Of a stretch of 57,659 bases of DNA, positions 17,218 to 25,722 are shown piece after piece. The stretch's first letter is position 1. Every line of letters begins with the position of its first letter. The stretch comes from Mesorhizobium escarrei. GTDB taxonomy: Bacteria; Pseudomonadota; Alphaproteobacteria; Rhizobiales; Rhizobiaceae. The stretch covers positions 404 to 58,062 of the forward strand of contig NZ_CAKXZT010000163.1 in the NCBI RefSeq assembly GCF_935825525.1, in the 5' to 3' direction. Below the pieces are notes generated by a model, which saw nothing but the letters and a program-made list of their open reading frames with translations, had not been told where the DNA came from and searched no databases. A program made the translations under genes and the position numbers.

Positions 17218-18734
17218 TCCCGGTTCTCGCTGCGACTGGCATTGGCAAGACCTATCCGGGCGTGCGTGCGCTGCACGATGTGAGTGTAGAACTGCGCCAT
17301 AACCAGGTTCTTGGTCTCATTGGCCAGAATGGTTCGGGCAAGTCGACGCTTCTCAAGATCCTTTCAGGCATGGAGCAGCCGACCACCGGCAAGATCCGCC
17401 TGCGTGGCGTTGACACCGTTGTCCGGTCGCCTCTGGCTGCGGCGAGCATGGGGATAGGGCTGGTCCACCAGGAGCAGTCGCTTATCCCCAATCTCACGGT
17501 TGCCGAGAACATCTTTTTCGACAAGCCGTCGCCGCACCGCCGATTCGGCATCTATAACTGGAGAGGTCTCAACCGGGAGGCCGCCCGCCAGCTCGCAAAG
17601 CTTGAGTGCGATATCCGTCCAGACATCAAGGTCGAGACGCTGAGCTTTCCGGACCGGCAGATGGTCGAGTTCGCCAAGGTGCTAGCAATCGAGGAACTGG
17701 TGGACCAGCCGCTGGTCATCTTGTTTGACGAACCAACGTCGCTGCTCAGCCCATCGGAGGTTGACGATCTGTTTCGCCAGATCAGGCGGCTGCGGGCACG
17801 CGCATCGGTCGTTTTTGTGTCGCACCGGATGGACGAGGTGCTGGAGATCTCCGACCGCGTGCACGTCATGGTCAATGGCGAGAATGTAGCGGAAAGAACC
17901 CAGGACACCACGAGTCACGAGGAACTTTACCATCTGATGGTCGGCTCGCGACGCTCCGACGACTACTATCAGGAAAGCGGTCGCGGGCCGGTCGAGGCGT
18001 TCGAGCCGCGGCTGGTGGTCCGGGGACTCACCGCGCCCGGCAGGTTTCGCGATGTGTCCCTCTCGGTCCGGCCAGGCGAAATCGTGGCCGTCACCGGCGT
18101 GGCCGGCTCGGGTGCCGAACCCTTCTGTCGTGCCATCTTCGGTGCCGAGGACGGTGTGAGTGGCAGCGTCAGGGTCGCCGGTGTCGAACTGGGTTCATCC
18201 GAGATGCCCGATGCAGCAATTCGTGCCGGCGTCGGGTATGTCCCTGCCGAGCGGAAGCTCGAGGGCGTCATAGTCGGACGCACCGTCCTGGAAAACATCG
18301 TCCTCACCTTTGGCCCGCAGATGGGACGGGGCGGTCTGGTCAACCGGAAAAAGGAAACGGCGCAGGCCCTTTCCTGGATCAACAGGCTCAAGGTCAAGAC
18401 GCCATCACCTGTCGAATATGTCGAGCGATTGAGCGGAGGCAACCAGCAGAAGGTTTCTCTCGCAAAATGGCTGATGTCGGATCGTCTGCAGATTCTCATC
18501 CTCGATCATCCGACCCGTGGCCTTGACCCTGGCGCCAAGGCCGATCTCTTCGGTGTCATGAGGGGGCTCGCCCGCCAGGGGCTGGCGATTGTCTTCGTCT
18601 CGGAGACGCTCGAGGAGACGCTGGGCATGGCAGACACAGTGATAGTCATGCGTGATGGCGAAGTGTCGGCCAGATTTGAGGACCTTTGCCTGCGCAAGCC
18701 GAGAGCCGAAGAAATTGTCGAGGCAATGGTATGA
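17214..18734 (+). CDS. sugar ABC transporter ATP-binding protein with two nucleotide-binding domains
   Basis: A 506-residue RbsA/XylG-type ATPase. Domain 1 (about 1-245): Walker A GQNGSGKSTLLK, Q-loop LVHQEQSLIP, Walker B VILFDEPTSLL, but an unusual signature LSFPDRQMVEFAK. Domain 2 (about 260-506): degenerate P-loop GVAGSGAEPFCRAIFG as usual in this family, good signature LSGGNQQKVSLAK, but Walker B ILILDHPTRGLD with His where the catalytic Glu normally stands. It energises uptake with the two flanking permeases. Start and stop both overlap neighbours by ATGA, showing translational coupling. Confidence 0.92.
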   Translation: MIPVLAATGIGKTYPGVRALHDVSVELRHNQVLGLIGQNGSGKSTLLKILSGMEQPTTGKIRLRGVDTVVRSPLAAASMGIGLVHQEQSLIPNLTVAENIFFDKPSPHRRFGIYNWRGLNREAARQLAKLECDIRPDIKVETLSFPDRQMVEFAKVLAIEELVDQPLVILFDEPTSLLSPSEVDDLFRQIRRLRARASVVFVSHRMDEVLEISDRVHVMVNGENVAERTQDTTSHEELYHLMVGSRRSDDYYQESGRGPVEAFEPRLVVRGLTAPGRFRDVSLSVRPGEIVAVTGVAGSGAEPFCRAIFGAEDGVSGSVRVAGVELGSSEMPDAAIRAGVGYVPAERKLEGVIVGRTVLENIVLTFGPQMGRGGLVNRKKETAQALSWINRLKVKTPSPVEYVERLSGGNQQKVSLAKWLMSDRLQILILDHPTRGLDPGAKADLFGVMRGLARQGLAIVFVSETLEETLGMADTVIVMRDGEVSARFEDLCLRKPRAEEIVEAMV

Positions 18735-19738
18735 GTGGCGACATTCCAGAAACACGCGCTGGCCGGGCCGGCGAACAGTCGGCATCGATCAGGCGGATTG
18801 AAATTGCCCGCAAGCTCAGATCAATCGCTGTTCCCGCGATCGCGCTTGTCGCACTGTTCTCGGCCATCGCATGGGTCCAGCCCAAACTTCTGTCGCTGCG
18901 CGCACTTGCCGGACTGACAACAGACGCTGCGCCGCTGCTTATGCTGGTGATGGGCAGCGCGGTCGTAATCCTGCTCGGCGGCATCGACCTGTCTGTCGCG
19001 ACCATGGCCTCGTTTGCGGCGGTTGCCTTCGTCATCCTCAATCCGACCCTGGGGGAACTGGCGTTTGTCGCCGTGATCGTTCTTGCCGGTCTCATTGGCG
19101 CGTTGCAGGGTTTTGTTCACCACCGGGCCCAGATTCCGTCGTTTGTCGTAAGCTTCGGCTCTCTGGGAATGCTCTACGGAGTGACCCATTTCATTTCGAA
19201 TGCTACCGCGGCCCCGCTGTCGCAACCATCGGCGATCATCTCCTTCTTCGGCAGCCGCACCGCCGGACTGCCGAACGGGGTGATTGTTGTTCTCGTCTCG
19301 GCCGCCATCCTCGGCGCCCTGTTCCGGTTTACCCGCCTTGGTCGCGATATCTTTGCAGTCGGCGCTTCAGAAAGGGCGGCCTTCCTGTCGGGCGTCAGGA
19401 CCCTGCGCGTAAAGGTGCTGGCCTTCGCCATTTCAGCGATCTGCGCGTCTGTCGCCGGCCTGCTTCTGCTTGGGCAGACCGGGTACAGTTCACCTGCAAT
19501 GGCGAACAACTACCTGCTTCCGGCGATCGTCGGAGTGGTGGTTGGCGGCACTGCCATTTCGGGAGGCATAGGGGGCGTTGCCTGCGCCCTGGTCGGTGGA
19601 CTTATAGCCGGACTGGTGCGCATCGGAACTGTCATCGTCGGGCTCAATCCCGCCTACCAGAACATCGTCTTCGGCGTGGTCATAGTGATTGCCGTCGCCA
19701 TAACGATCGATCGCGAGAAAATTGGCATCATCAAGTAG
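18731..19738 (+). CDS. ribose-type ABC transporter permease (second)
   Basis: A 335-residue RbsC-family permease with about 8-10 membrane segments. LLGGIDLSVATMASFAAVAF is the conserved IDLS region, LGRDIFAVGASERAAFLSGV the EAA-like cytoplasmic loop, and VVVGGTAISGGIGGVA the glycine-rich C-terminal motif. The ATG at 18731 overlaps the ATPase stop. It completes the importer started at 15088 and is followed, 23 bases later, by the inositol dehydrogenase-like gene, so import and first oxidation are made together. Confidence 0.9.
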   Translation: MSGDIPETRAGRAGEQSASIRRIEIARKLRSIAVPAIALVALFSAIAWVQPKLLSLRALAGLTTDAAPLLMLVMGSAVVILLGGIDLSVATMASFAAVAFVILNPTLGELAFVAVIVLAGLIGALQGFVHHRAQIPSFVVSFGSLGMLYGVTHFISNATAAPLSQPSAIISFFGSRTAGLPNGVIVVLVSAAILGALFRFTRLGRDIFAVGASERAAFLSGVRTLRVKVLAFAISAICASVAGLLLLGQTGYSSPAMANNYLLPAIVGVVVGGTAISGGIGGVACALVGGLIAGLVRIGTVIVGLNPAYQNIVFGVVIVIAVAITIDREKIGIIK

Positions 19739-19761
19739 GACGCGGTCGGGAAGGAGGACGC

Positions 19762-20763
19762 ATGTCAGGACAGGGGTTGCAGCTGGCGCTGTTCGGCGCC
19801 GGGCGCATGGGCACCATCCACGCCGCAAACATTGTTGCGCACCCCCGTGCCGCGCTTGCCGGGATCTGCGATCCGGATGACGGGGCCGCGCTAGCTCTGG
19901 CGCGCGCCTTCCGGTCTCGCGTGCGGACGACCGCCGATGTGTTCGACGATCCGGCCATCGACGCCGTCGTCATCGCCAGCGCAGCTTCCACGCACCCTGA
20001 ACTGATCGACCGGGCACTTGCGTGCGGCAAGGCCGTCTTCTGCGAGAAGCCGCTGGCACGTGACCTCGGCACGGTTCGATCCCTTGCCGCTGCAGTTGAG
20101 GCTTCAGGCATCCCATTCCTGCTGGCATTCAACCGTCGCTTCGACCCGGGCTTTGCGTCGCTGGCCTCGCGGCTGCGAAAAGGCGAGGCAGGTGCACCGG
20201 AATTGGTGTTGCTCACCAGCCGCGATCCCGGCCCGCCGCCGCTCGACTATATCCTAGCTTCAGGCGGCATTCTTCGCGAAACCACTATCCACGACATTGA
20301 TATGGCGCGTTGGCTGACCGGTGAGGAGCCGAATAGTGTCTATGCCGTTGGTGCAGCGCGCACAGACCCGCGGATCGCCGCCGCCGGACATGTCGACACC
20401 GTCATGGTGACCCTGACCATGCCTTCGGGAACGCTCGTTTCGATCAACAATTCCTGGCGGTCTGCCTATGGCTACGATCAGCGCGCGGAAGTTCATGGCG
20501 CGAGCGGTATGCTCCAACTTGGCAATGTGCTGCCGACTCCCGTCATTGCCTGGAATGCCGGCGGCGGCTCATCCGACAGGCCGCAGCCCTTCTTTCTCGA
20601 GCGCTACGCCGAAGCCTATCGGCGAGAGCTCGACTACTTTGTCAGCCGCCTCGAAGAGGGAGGCAGCCTGTCGCCTGGTGCTGGCGACGGTCTGAATGCG
20701 CTCCAGATCGCCGAAGCTGCAGAAGTATCGATGAGGTCGGGTCTTTCTGTACGGCTCTCTTGA
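19762..20763 (+). CDS. iolG: inositol 2-dehydrogenase-like Gfo/Idh/MocA oxidoreductase
   Basis: A 333-residue NAD-dependent oxidoreductase. LALFGAGRMGTIHAANI is the Rossmann motif; CEKPLARD carries the catalytic Lys of the EKP motif; FLLAFNRRFDPGF and TIHDIDMARWLTG, with the active-site D and H, match inositol 2-dehydrogenases closely. These oxidise myo-inositol (or another cyclitol) to the 2-ketone. Strong ribosome binding site (AAGGAGG) 7 bases before the ATG at 19762. Last gene of the ABC operon. The IolG assignment at family level is good; substrate choice among inositol isomers or methylated forms cannot be read from sequence. Confidence 0.85.
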   Translation: MSGQGLQLALFGAGRMGTIHAANIVAHPRAALAGICDPDDGAALALARAFRSRVRTTADVFDDPAIDAVVIASAASTHPELIDRALACGKAVFCEKPLARDLGTVRSLAAAVEASGIPFLLAFNRRFDPGFASLASRLRKGEAGAPELVLLTSRDPGPPPLDYILASGGILRETTIHDIDMARWLTGEEPNSVYAVGAARTDPRIAAAGHVDTVMVTLTMPSGTLVSINNSWRSAYGYDQRAEVHGASGMLQLGNVLPTPVIAWNAGGGSSDRPQPFFLERYAEAYRRELDYFVSRLEEGGSLSPGAGDGLNALQIAEAAEVSMRSGLSVRLS

Positions 20764-20820
20764 ACTCCATCCACTCGCCTGGAGATCGACGCGCAAACAC
20801 GCCACCGGAGACAATGGCGA

Positions 20821-21945
20821 TCAGCCTTCGACCTCCTGCCAATTGCGCGTTGCAGCGGCTTTGACAGTCGCTTCTATAACCGCGTTTATATGAGCTGCTT
20901 CAGCAAAGTTGGGCGAAGCTGTAGTGTCGTTCTTCTGGATCGCCTCAATGAGGCGCCGGGCCGTGATCACGAATGCTTCGCCATAACCCAGACCTTGCCC
21001 TTGCGCATACCAGAACGGCTCCGCTTCTGGATGGATGCCTCCGATCATGATACGGCGGAAACCGCTGCGATCTTTGCGTTGCGCTTCTGTGTAGAGATGG
21101 ATCTCGTTGTTGCGCTCCCAGCTGAACGAAAGCGATCCCTTCGAGCCGATGATCGTGAAGGCGAGATCGCTCTTGTGTCCGGTGGCCGCCCATGAGGAAT
21201 GGACCGAGCCGGTCGCTCCGGAGCGGAACTCCACCAGCGTCGTCGTCATGTCGTCGACGGTGACGTTTGCCGCACCGGTGGCCGTCGCGCGTTCGGAAAA
21301 ATAAGTGCGGGTGTTGGCTGCGACGCGACCGATCGGCCCGAGCAGGAAAACTGCGATGTCGCTGATATGCGATCCAAGATCGCCGCCGGCGCCAGCGCCG
21401 GCCCTTTCCTTGTCGAAGCGCCAGGCATGAGGCAGGCCGGCGTCATTGGCGTAGTCCTGGAAGAAATGTCCTTCGAAGTGACGCAATTCACCCAGTTCGC
21501 CGTCTTCGATCAGCTTGCGAGCGAACTGCACAGCCGGCCAGCAGCGGTAGACGAAGTTGACGATGTTGACCTTTCCGGAGCGTCCGGCAGCCTCGGCCAT
21601 GCGGTGGGCGGCAGCCGCAGTGTTGGCCAACGGCTTTTCGCAGAAGACGTGCTTGCCATTGGCAAAGGCGTCGAGCGCAATCTCCTCGTGGCTGTCATTG
21701 GGCGTGATAATGACTACGACATCGATGTCGTCGCCGCGTGTCACAGCCTTCCAGTCGGTGGTCGCCTCGCGCCATCCCCAACGCCGGGCGCTGTCTTCGG
21801 CCAGGTCCAGATCGATGTCGGCAAGCCGAACCATCTCGATGCGCGGCATCTTCGGCCACAGGAATCCTTCGATATTGCGCAGTGCCAGGCTGTGGGTCTT
21901 GGCCATATAGCCCGAACCGACGATACCGAACCTCAAACGTTGCAC
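20821..21945 (-). CDS. Gfo/Idh/MocA family oxidoreductase (second)
   Basis: A 374-residue two-domain dehydrogenase: RFGIVGSGYMAKTHSLAL (Rossmann, GxGxxA), HVFCEKPLANT (EKP), NFVYRCWPAVQFARKLI and a beta-sheet C-terminal domain with SHISDIAVFLLGPI. The longer length and the GYMAK...SLAL motif place it with the 370-390-residue branch that also holds the gene at 29010. The GTG at 21945 is the start, with GGGAGAG a few bases upstream. It follows the SDR gene at 21972 in one minus-strand operon, divergent from iolD. Likely acts on a keto-cyclitol or derivative; substrate unknown. Confidence 0.88.
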   Translation of the reverse strand: MQRLRFGIVGSGYMAKTHSLALRNIEGFLWPKMPRIEMVRLADIDLDLAEDSARRWGWREATTDWKAVTRGDDIDVVVIITPNDSHEEIALDAFANGKHVFCEKPLANTAAAAHRMAEAAGRSGKVNIVNFVYRCWPAVQFARKLIEDGELGELRHFEGHFFQDYANDAGLPHAWRFDKERAGAGAGGDLGSHISDIAVFLLGPIGRVAANTRTYFSERATATGAANVTVDDMTTTLVEFRSGATGSVHSSWAATGHKSDLAFTIIGSKGSLSFSWERNNEIHLYTEAQRKDRSGFRRIMIGGIHPEAEPFWYAQGQGLGYGEAFVITARRLIEAIQKNDTTASPNFAEAAHINAVIEATVKAAATRNWQEVEG

Positions 21946-21971
21946 GTGATGCTCTCCCAAACCGTATGCTG

Positions 21972-22727
21972 CTATCTGATCGACCGGCCGCCATCGACCG
22001 GTATGGACAGGCCGGTCATGAAACTGGCGTCATCGCTGGCCAGAAAGGCGATGACGCTTGCAACCTCTTGCGGGCGCCCGATGCGCCCGATGGGATGCTT
22101 GGCAACGACCACCTCGGTCGCCGCTTCCGGATCTGGCGCTGCCTCGAGCCAGTTCGACACCATGCGCGTGCTGATTGCCGCCGGGCAGCAGGCATTGACG
22201 CGAATCCTGTCTTTGGCGAGATCGAGCGCGAGCGACGCGGTAAGCGTGGTGATGCCGCTCTTGGAGGCACTGTAGGCCACCATATTCTCGGTGCCGCGGA
22301 TGCCGGTGATCGAGCCGACGTTGACGATCGCTCCACCGCCGGCGGCACGAAGATGCGGCACCGCCGCGCGACAGCCAAGGAAGACACTTGTCAGGTTGGT
22401 ACGCAACATCCCGTTCCAGAGATCAAGACTGGTTTCTTCGACCCCGCCACTCGCCCGCACGCCGGCATTGTTTATCAGCACGTCGAGCCTTCCGAACTGG
22501 TCGACGACGGAACGCACTGCCTGCTCCCACTCGTCGGCGGATGTGACGTCCAGCCGTACCGAGTATGCCCCATCGAGGTCGATGTCCTTGTTGCTTCGCC
22601 GATGAGCTGCCGCAACTTTCCCCCCCTCGTCGCGGATGCGCCTCATGGTGGCGAGACCAATGCCGGTAGAGGCACCGGTTACCAGGACAATCTTGCCTTC
22701 GAATCGCTTCAGCCCGTCGCCTTGCAT
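21972..22727 (-). CDS. SDR-family oxidoreductase
   Basis: A 251-residue classical SDR: IVLVTGASTGIG cofactor motif near residue 14, NNAGVRASGG, catalytic S in VNVGSITG, YSASKSG with catalytic Tyr and Lys, and IPVDGGRSIR at the C-terminus. It is the first gene of a minus-strand operon with a Gfo/Idh/MocA gene 26 bases downstream. Its ATG lies inside operator copy 3 (22722-22737), so repressor binding would cover the translation start region. Probable role: oxidation or reduction of a cyclitol hydroxyl. Confidence 0.88.
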   Translation of the reverse strand: MQGDGLKRFEGKIVLVTGASTGIGLATMRRIRDEGGKVAAAHRRSNKDIDLDGAYSVRLDVTSADEWEQAVRSVVDQFGRLDVLINNAGVRASGGVEETSLDLWNGMLRTNLTSVFLGCRAAVPHLRAAGGGAIVNVGSITGIRGTENMVAYSASKSGITTLTASLALDLAKDRIRVNACCPAAISTRMVSNWLEAAPDPEAATEVVVAKHPIGRIGRPQEVASVIAFLASDDASFMTGLSIPVDGGRSIR

Positions 22728-22737
22728 AGGTTTTCAA
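22722..22737. promoter_or_regulatory. operator copy 3 of the island motif (overlaps SDR start codon)
   Basis: TTGCATAGGTTTTCAA, three mismatches from the palindrome TTGCATAGCTATGCAA, the weakest of the six. It covers the start codon of the SDR gene on the minus strand. It lies 98 bases from copy 4 on the other side of the same divergent region. Confidence 0.5.
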
Positions 22738-22798
22738 TTCCCCGTTTTGCCCATTTGGTCATCGGTTCGATTTCGTCCGGAAGGCTTCCCTGCCCTAG

Positions 22799-22827
22799 TT
22801 GAACTCGACGCTTGGGTGGAGTATGAA
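22799..22827 (+). promoter_or_regulatory. probable sigma-70-type promoter of iolD
   Basis: TTGAAC (22799-22804), a 17-base spacer, and TATGAA (22822-22827) form a good housekeeping-type promoter. Transcription would begin near 22834-22836, exactly where operator copy 4 begins. Confidence 0.6.
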
Positions 22828-22834
22828 GCCTAAA

Positions 22835-22850
22835 TTGCATAGCTAGTCAA
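22835..22850. promoter_or_regulatory. operator copy 4 of the island motif (at iolD transcription start)
   Basis: TTGCATAGCTAGTCAA, two mismatches from the palindrome. It starts 7 bases after the -10 hexamer of the predicted promoter and ends 16 bases before the iolD start codon, the usual position for a repressor that blocks initiation. Confidence 0.7.
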
Positions 22851-22866
22851 TATGAGGAATAGGAAC

Positions 22867-24735
22867 ATGACGAACGCCAGATCGCTCACCGCAGCACAGG
22901 CGGTGGTGCTCTACCTGAAATCGCAGTTCTCCGTTTACGACGATGTGGAGGAACGCTTGATTGGCGGCATGTTCGGCATCTTCGGCCACGGCAATGTCGC
23001 CGGCATGGGTGAGGCGCTCGACGAATATGGCGAAGGTCTACCCTTCTACCAGGCCAAGAACGAGCAATCGATGGTGCATGCCGCCATGGGTTTCGCCAAG
23101 GCCATGAACAGGCGCGCCACCCTGGCCTGCACGGCCTCCATCGGACCCGGCTCGACCAACATGCTGACCGGTGCAGCGACGGCGACGATCAATCGCGTTC
23201 CAGTGCTGTTGCTGCCCTCCGATATCTTTGCCCATCGGCGGCCAGGCAATGTGCTGCAGCAGCTTGAACATCCGATCGAGGCCGACCTGTCGGTGAACGA
23301 TTCGTTCCGGCCGCTATCTCGCTTCTTTGACCGCATCTCGCGGCCGGAGCAGCTCCTGACCGCATTGCCCGAAGCGATGCGCGTGCTGGTCGATCCCGCA
23401 GAAACCGGCGCAGTGACCATTTCGTTGCCGCAGGACGTGCAGGGCGAGGCCTTCCCCTTTCCGGCCCGTTTCTTCGAAAAGCGTCGCTGGCAGATCCGTC
23501 GCATGCGTCCGAACGACGACGAGATTGCAAGCGCTGCTGAATTGATCGCCACAGCAAGGCGTCCACTGATCATTGCCGGTGGGGGTGTCCGCTATGCCGC
23601 GGCGCAGTCCGAACTTGTCGCTTTTTGCAACCGCTTCGGCATCCCTGTGATGGAAACCTTTGCCGGCAAGGGCGTGTCGCAGAATGCCAGCCTGCTGCTC
23701 GGCGGCGGCGGCACGACCGGCACCGCTGCTGCTGCCCGGATCGGCGAGAAGGCTGACGTGGTCATCGCCATCGGCACGAGGCTCACCGACTTTGCCACGG
23801 CTTCGCGCTCTCATTTCAACGATGACACGCGGTTCGTGGCGATCAATGTCAATGCGCAAGACGCACATAAGCTCGGTGCTGCTCCGGTGGTTGCCGACGC
23901 CAAGCTCGCCCTGCTGGCGCTTAGCGATGCGCTCGGCAACTACGCCACTGCCGACGCCTATCGCGCCGAAGTGGCTGACGCGATCTCAGGCTGGTGGGCG
24001 ACCTATCACGGCTCCATCACCCACGAGCAAGGTGCGCCGATGAAACAGGGCACCATCATCGCATCGGTGAATGCGGCGGCGGCCAAGGGTGACGTCGTCA
24101 TTGCCGCTGCCGGTACATCGCCGGGGGAAATCATGAAAGCCTGGGACAATTCAGCTGGAAGCGAGTGCTTCATTGAGTTCGGCTTTTCCTGCATGGGGCA
24201 CGAAATACCAGCCGGCCTGGGCGTGGCAATTGCCCGATACAACCAGGGCAATGTCTTTGTTGTCATCGGCGACGGCACCTACCTGATGGCGCCGACTGAA
24301 CTGGTCACGGCGGCACAGGAGGGAGCCAGGATGATAACGATCGTCATCGAGAATGGCGGCTTCCAGTGCATTCGCGCCTTGCAAGCGCATTCGACGGGTA
24401 CCGACAATTTTGGCAACGAGTTCCGCCGCCGCACCGCTGCCAGCAGGCAGCCGGATGGCGACTATGTCGATGTCGACTATGAGGCCAATGCCCGCTCGAT
24501 GGGCTGCGTGACCTTCGCGGCTTCGAACCCCCAGGAACTGGCCGAGGCGCTCGACAAGGCAAAGACACTCGACGGACCGAGCGTCATCATCGCCCAGGCC
24601 GAAAAGCGCGGCGGCTCACCGGGCGCGGACCTCTGGTGGGAAGTCGGTGTGGCCGAAGTCTCCGAGCTCGAACGGGTCAGAGCGGCGCGACGCCGATACG
24701 AAACCGGCCGGGCAAGGCAAAAAGCAATGGTGTGA
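22867..24735 (+). CDS. iolD: IolD, 3D-trihydroxycyclohexane-1,2-dione acylhydrolase (ThDP enzyme)
   Basis: IolD opens the cyclitol ring of trihydroxycyclohexane-1,2-dione to 5-deoxyglucuronate in inositol breakdown. The 622-residue length is typical. N-terminal FGIFGHGNVAGMGEAL, the ThDP-activating E in YQAKNEQSMVHAA, TASIGPGSTNMLTGAA, and C-terminal VIGDGTYLMAPTELVTAA with IENGGFQCIRAL (GDG...N cofactor and metal motif) are all family hallmarks. The ATG at 22867 is chosen over the ATG at 22852 because AGGAATAGGAAC precedes it and the earlier one nearly touches the operator. It is followed by an SMP-30 gene. No iolB, iolC or iolJ gene is nearby. Confidence 0.92.
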   Translation: MTNARSLTAAQAVVLYLKSQFSVYDDVEERLIGGMFGIFGHGNVAGMGEALDEYGEGLPFYQAKNEQSMVHAAMGFAKAMNRRATLACTASIGPGSTNMLTGAATATINRVPVLLLPSDIFAHRRPGNVLQQLEHPIEADLSVNDSFRPLSRFFDRISRPEQLLTALPEAMRVLVDPAETGAVTISLPQDVQGEAFPFPARFFEKRRWQIRRMRPNDDEIASAAELIATARRPLIIAGGGVRYAAAQSELVAFCNRFGIPVMETFAGKGVSQNASLLLGGGGTTGTAAAARIGEKADVVIAIGTRLTDFATASRSHFNDDTRFVAINVNAQDAHKLGAAPVVADAKLALLALSDALGNYATADAYRAEVADAISGWWATYHGSITHEQGAPMKQGTIIASVNAAAAKGDVVIAAAGTSPGEIMKAWDNSAGSECFIEFGFSCMGHEIPAGLGVAIARYNQGNVFVVIGDGTYLMAPTELVTAAQEGARMITIVIENGGFQCIRALQAHSTGTDNFGNEFRRRTAASRQPDGDYVDVDYEANARSMGCVTFAASNPQELAEALDKAKTLDGPSVIIAQAEKRGGSPGADLWWEVGVAEVSELERVRAARRRYETGRARQKAMV

Positions 24736-24767
24736 TCGTGTTAACAGAACACAGAAGGCGTGTGGGC

Positions 24768-25637
24768 ATGACGGCGCTCGTCGACATGCCAGCGGTGCAG
24801 ATGGAGCTTGGCGAGTGTCCATTGTGGGACCATCGCCACAGTCGTCTTTACTGGGTGGACATCATCCGCTGCACCTTGTTCGAACGCGACTGGGCCAGCG
24901 GCGTGATGAGGACATGGCCCCTGCCCGCGCTTGGTGGCGGACTCGGACTTTTGGGAGACGATGACCTGATCGTCGCCGCCCAGACCGGTCTGTTCCGGTT
25001 TAGCCCTCAAACGGGGCAGTACCGCTTTTTGCTCCACCCCGAGCCCGGCATCCCATCGAACCGCCTGAACGAAGGCAAGACCGATGATGCCGGCAATTTC
25101 TGGATCGGCTCGATCTCGACGCTGGGGCGCCAGCCGGAAGGCGCGCTGTATCGAATCTCTGCCGGCGGCCTTGTCCGCCAGGTGCTGTCGGGGATCCATG
25201 TCCCCAATGCGCTGGTCTTCCTTCCCGACAAACAACTGTTGTTTTCCGACAGCCATCTGAAGACGATCTGGCGCTTTCAGGTCAAACTGGATGAGGGCAC
25301 GCTGTCAGACCGTCAGATTTTTGTCGACGATCATGCGCTGCCATCCATTCCCGACGGAGCGGCCCTCGCCCAGGACGGGACGATATGGAATGCCAAGTTC
25401 GGCGGGGGCCGGGTGGTGGTCTACGACCAGTTCGCCAAGATCGTCGGCGAAGTTCCCCTGCCAGTCAGCCAGGTGACGTCCTGCGCCTTTGCCGGCCCAG
25501 AGTTGGACTATCTTGTCGTGACTACCGCCAAGCGGCTGCTGGACGATGACCAACGACGAATCCAAACCGAAGCTGGCAACCTGTTCATCTTCAAGACGGA
25601 TGTCAGCGGTCGGCGGGAGCCTGTCTGCAGGCTCTGA
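24768..25637 (+). CDS. SMP-30/gluconolactonase/LRE family lactonase
   Basis: A 289-residue six-bladed beta-propeller lactonase. Metal ligands are recognisable: the E in LGECPLWDH near the N-terminus, the N in NEGKTDDAGNFW, the N in HVPNALVF and the D in FSDSHLKTIW. The family opens sugar-acid or other lactones in the cytoplasm. The ATG at 24768 with AGAAGG upstream is preferred over a GTG at 24738. It sits 32 bases after iolD, so lactone hydrolysis probably belongs to the same pathway, which is not part of the textbook inositol route. Confidence 0.88.
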   Translation: MTALVDMPAVQMELGECPLWDHRHSRLYWVDIIRCTLFERDWASGVMRTWPLPALGGGLGLLGDDDLIVAAQTGLFRFSPQTGQYRFLLHPEPGIPSNRLNEGKTDDAGNFWIGSISTLGRQPEGALYRISAGGLVRQVLSGIHVPNALVFLPDKQLLFSDSHLKTIWRFQVKLDEGTLSDRQIFVDDHALPSIPDGAALAQDGTIWNAKFGGGRVVVYDQFAKIVGEVPLPVSQVTSCAFAGPELDYLVVTTAKRLLDDDQRRIQTEAGNLFIFKTDVSGRREPVCRL

Positions 25638-25722
25638 AAGGCGCAGACCACTTTTGTCGGTCAGTGGACTCGCCGGAGCGAAGCATCGTGCGCCGAGTGC
25701 GCTCGAATGACAGCGCGGCGCT

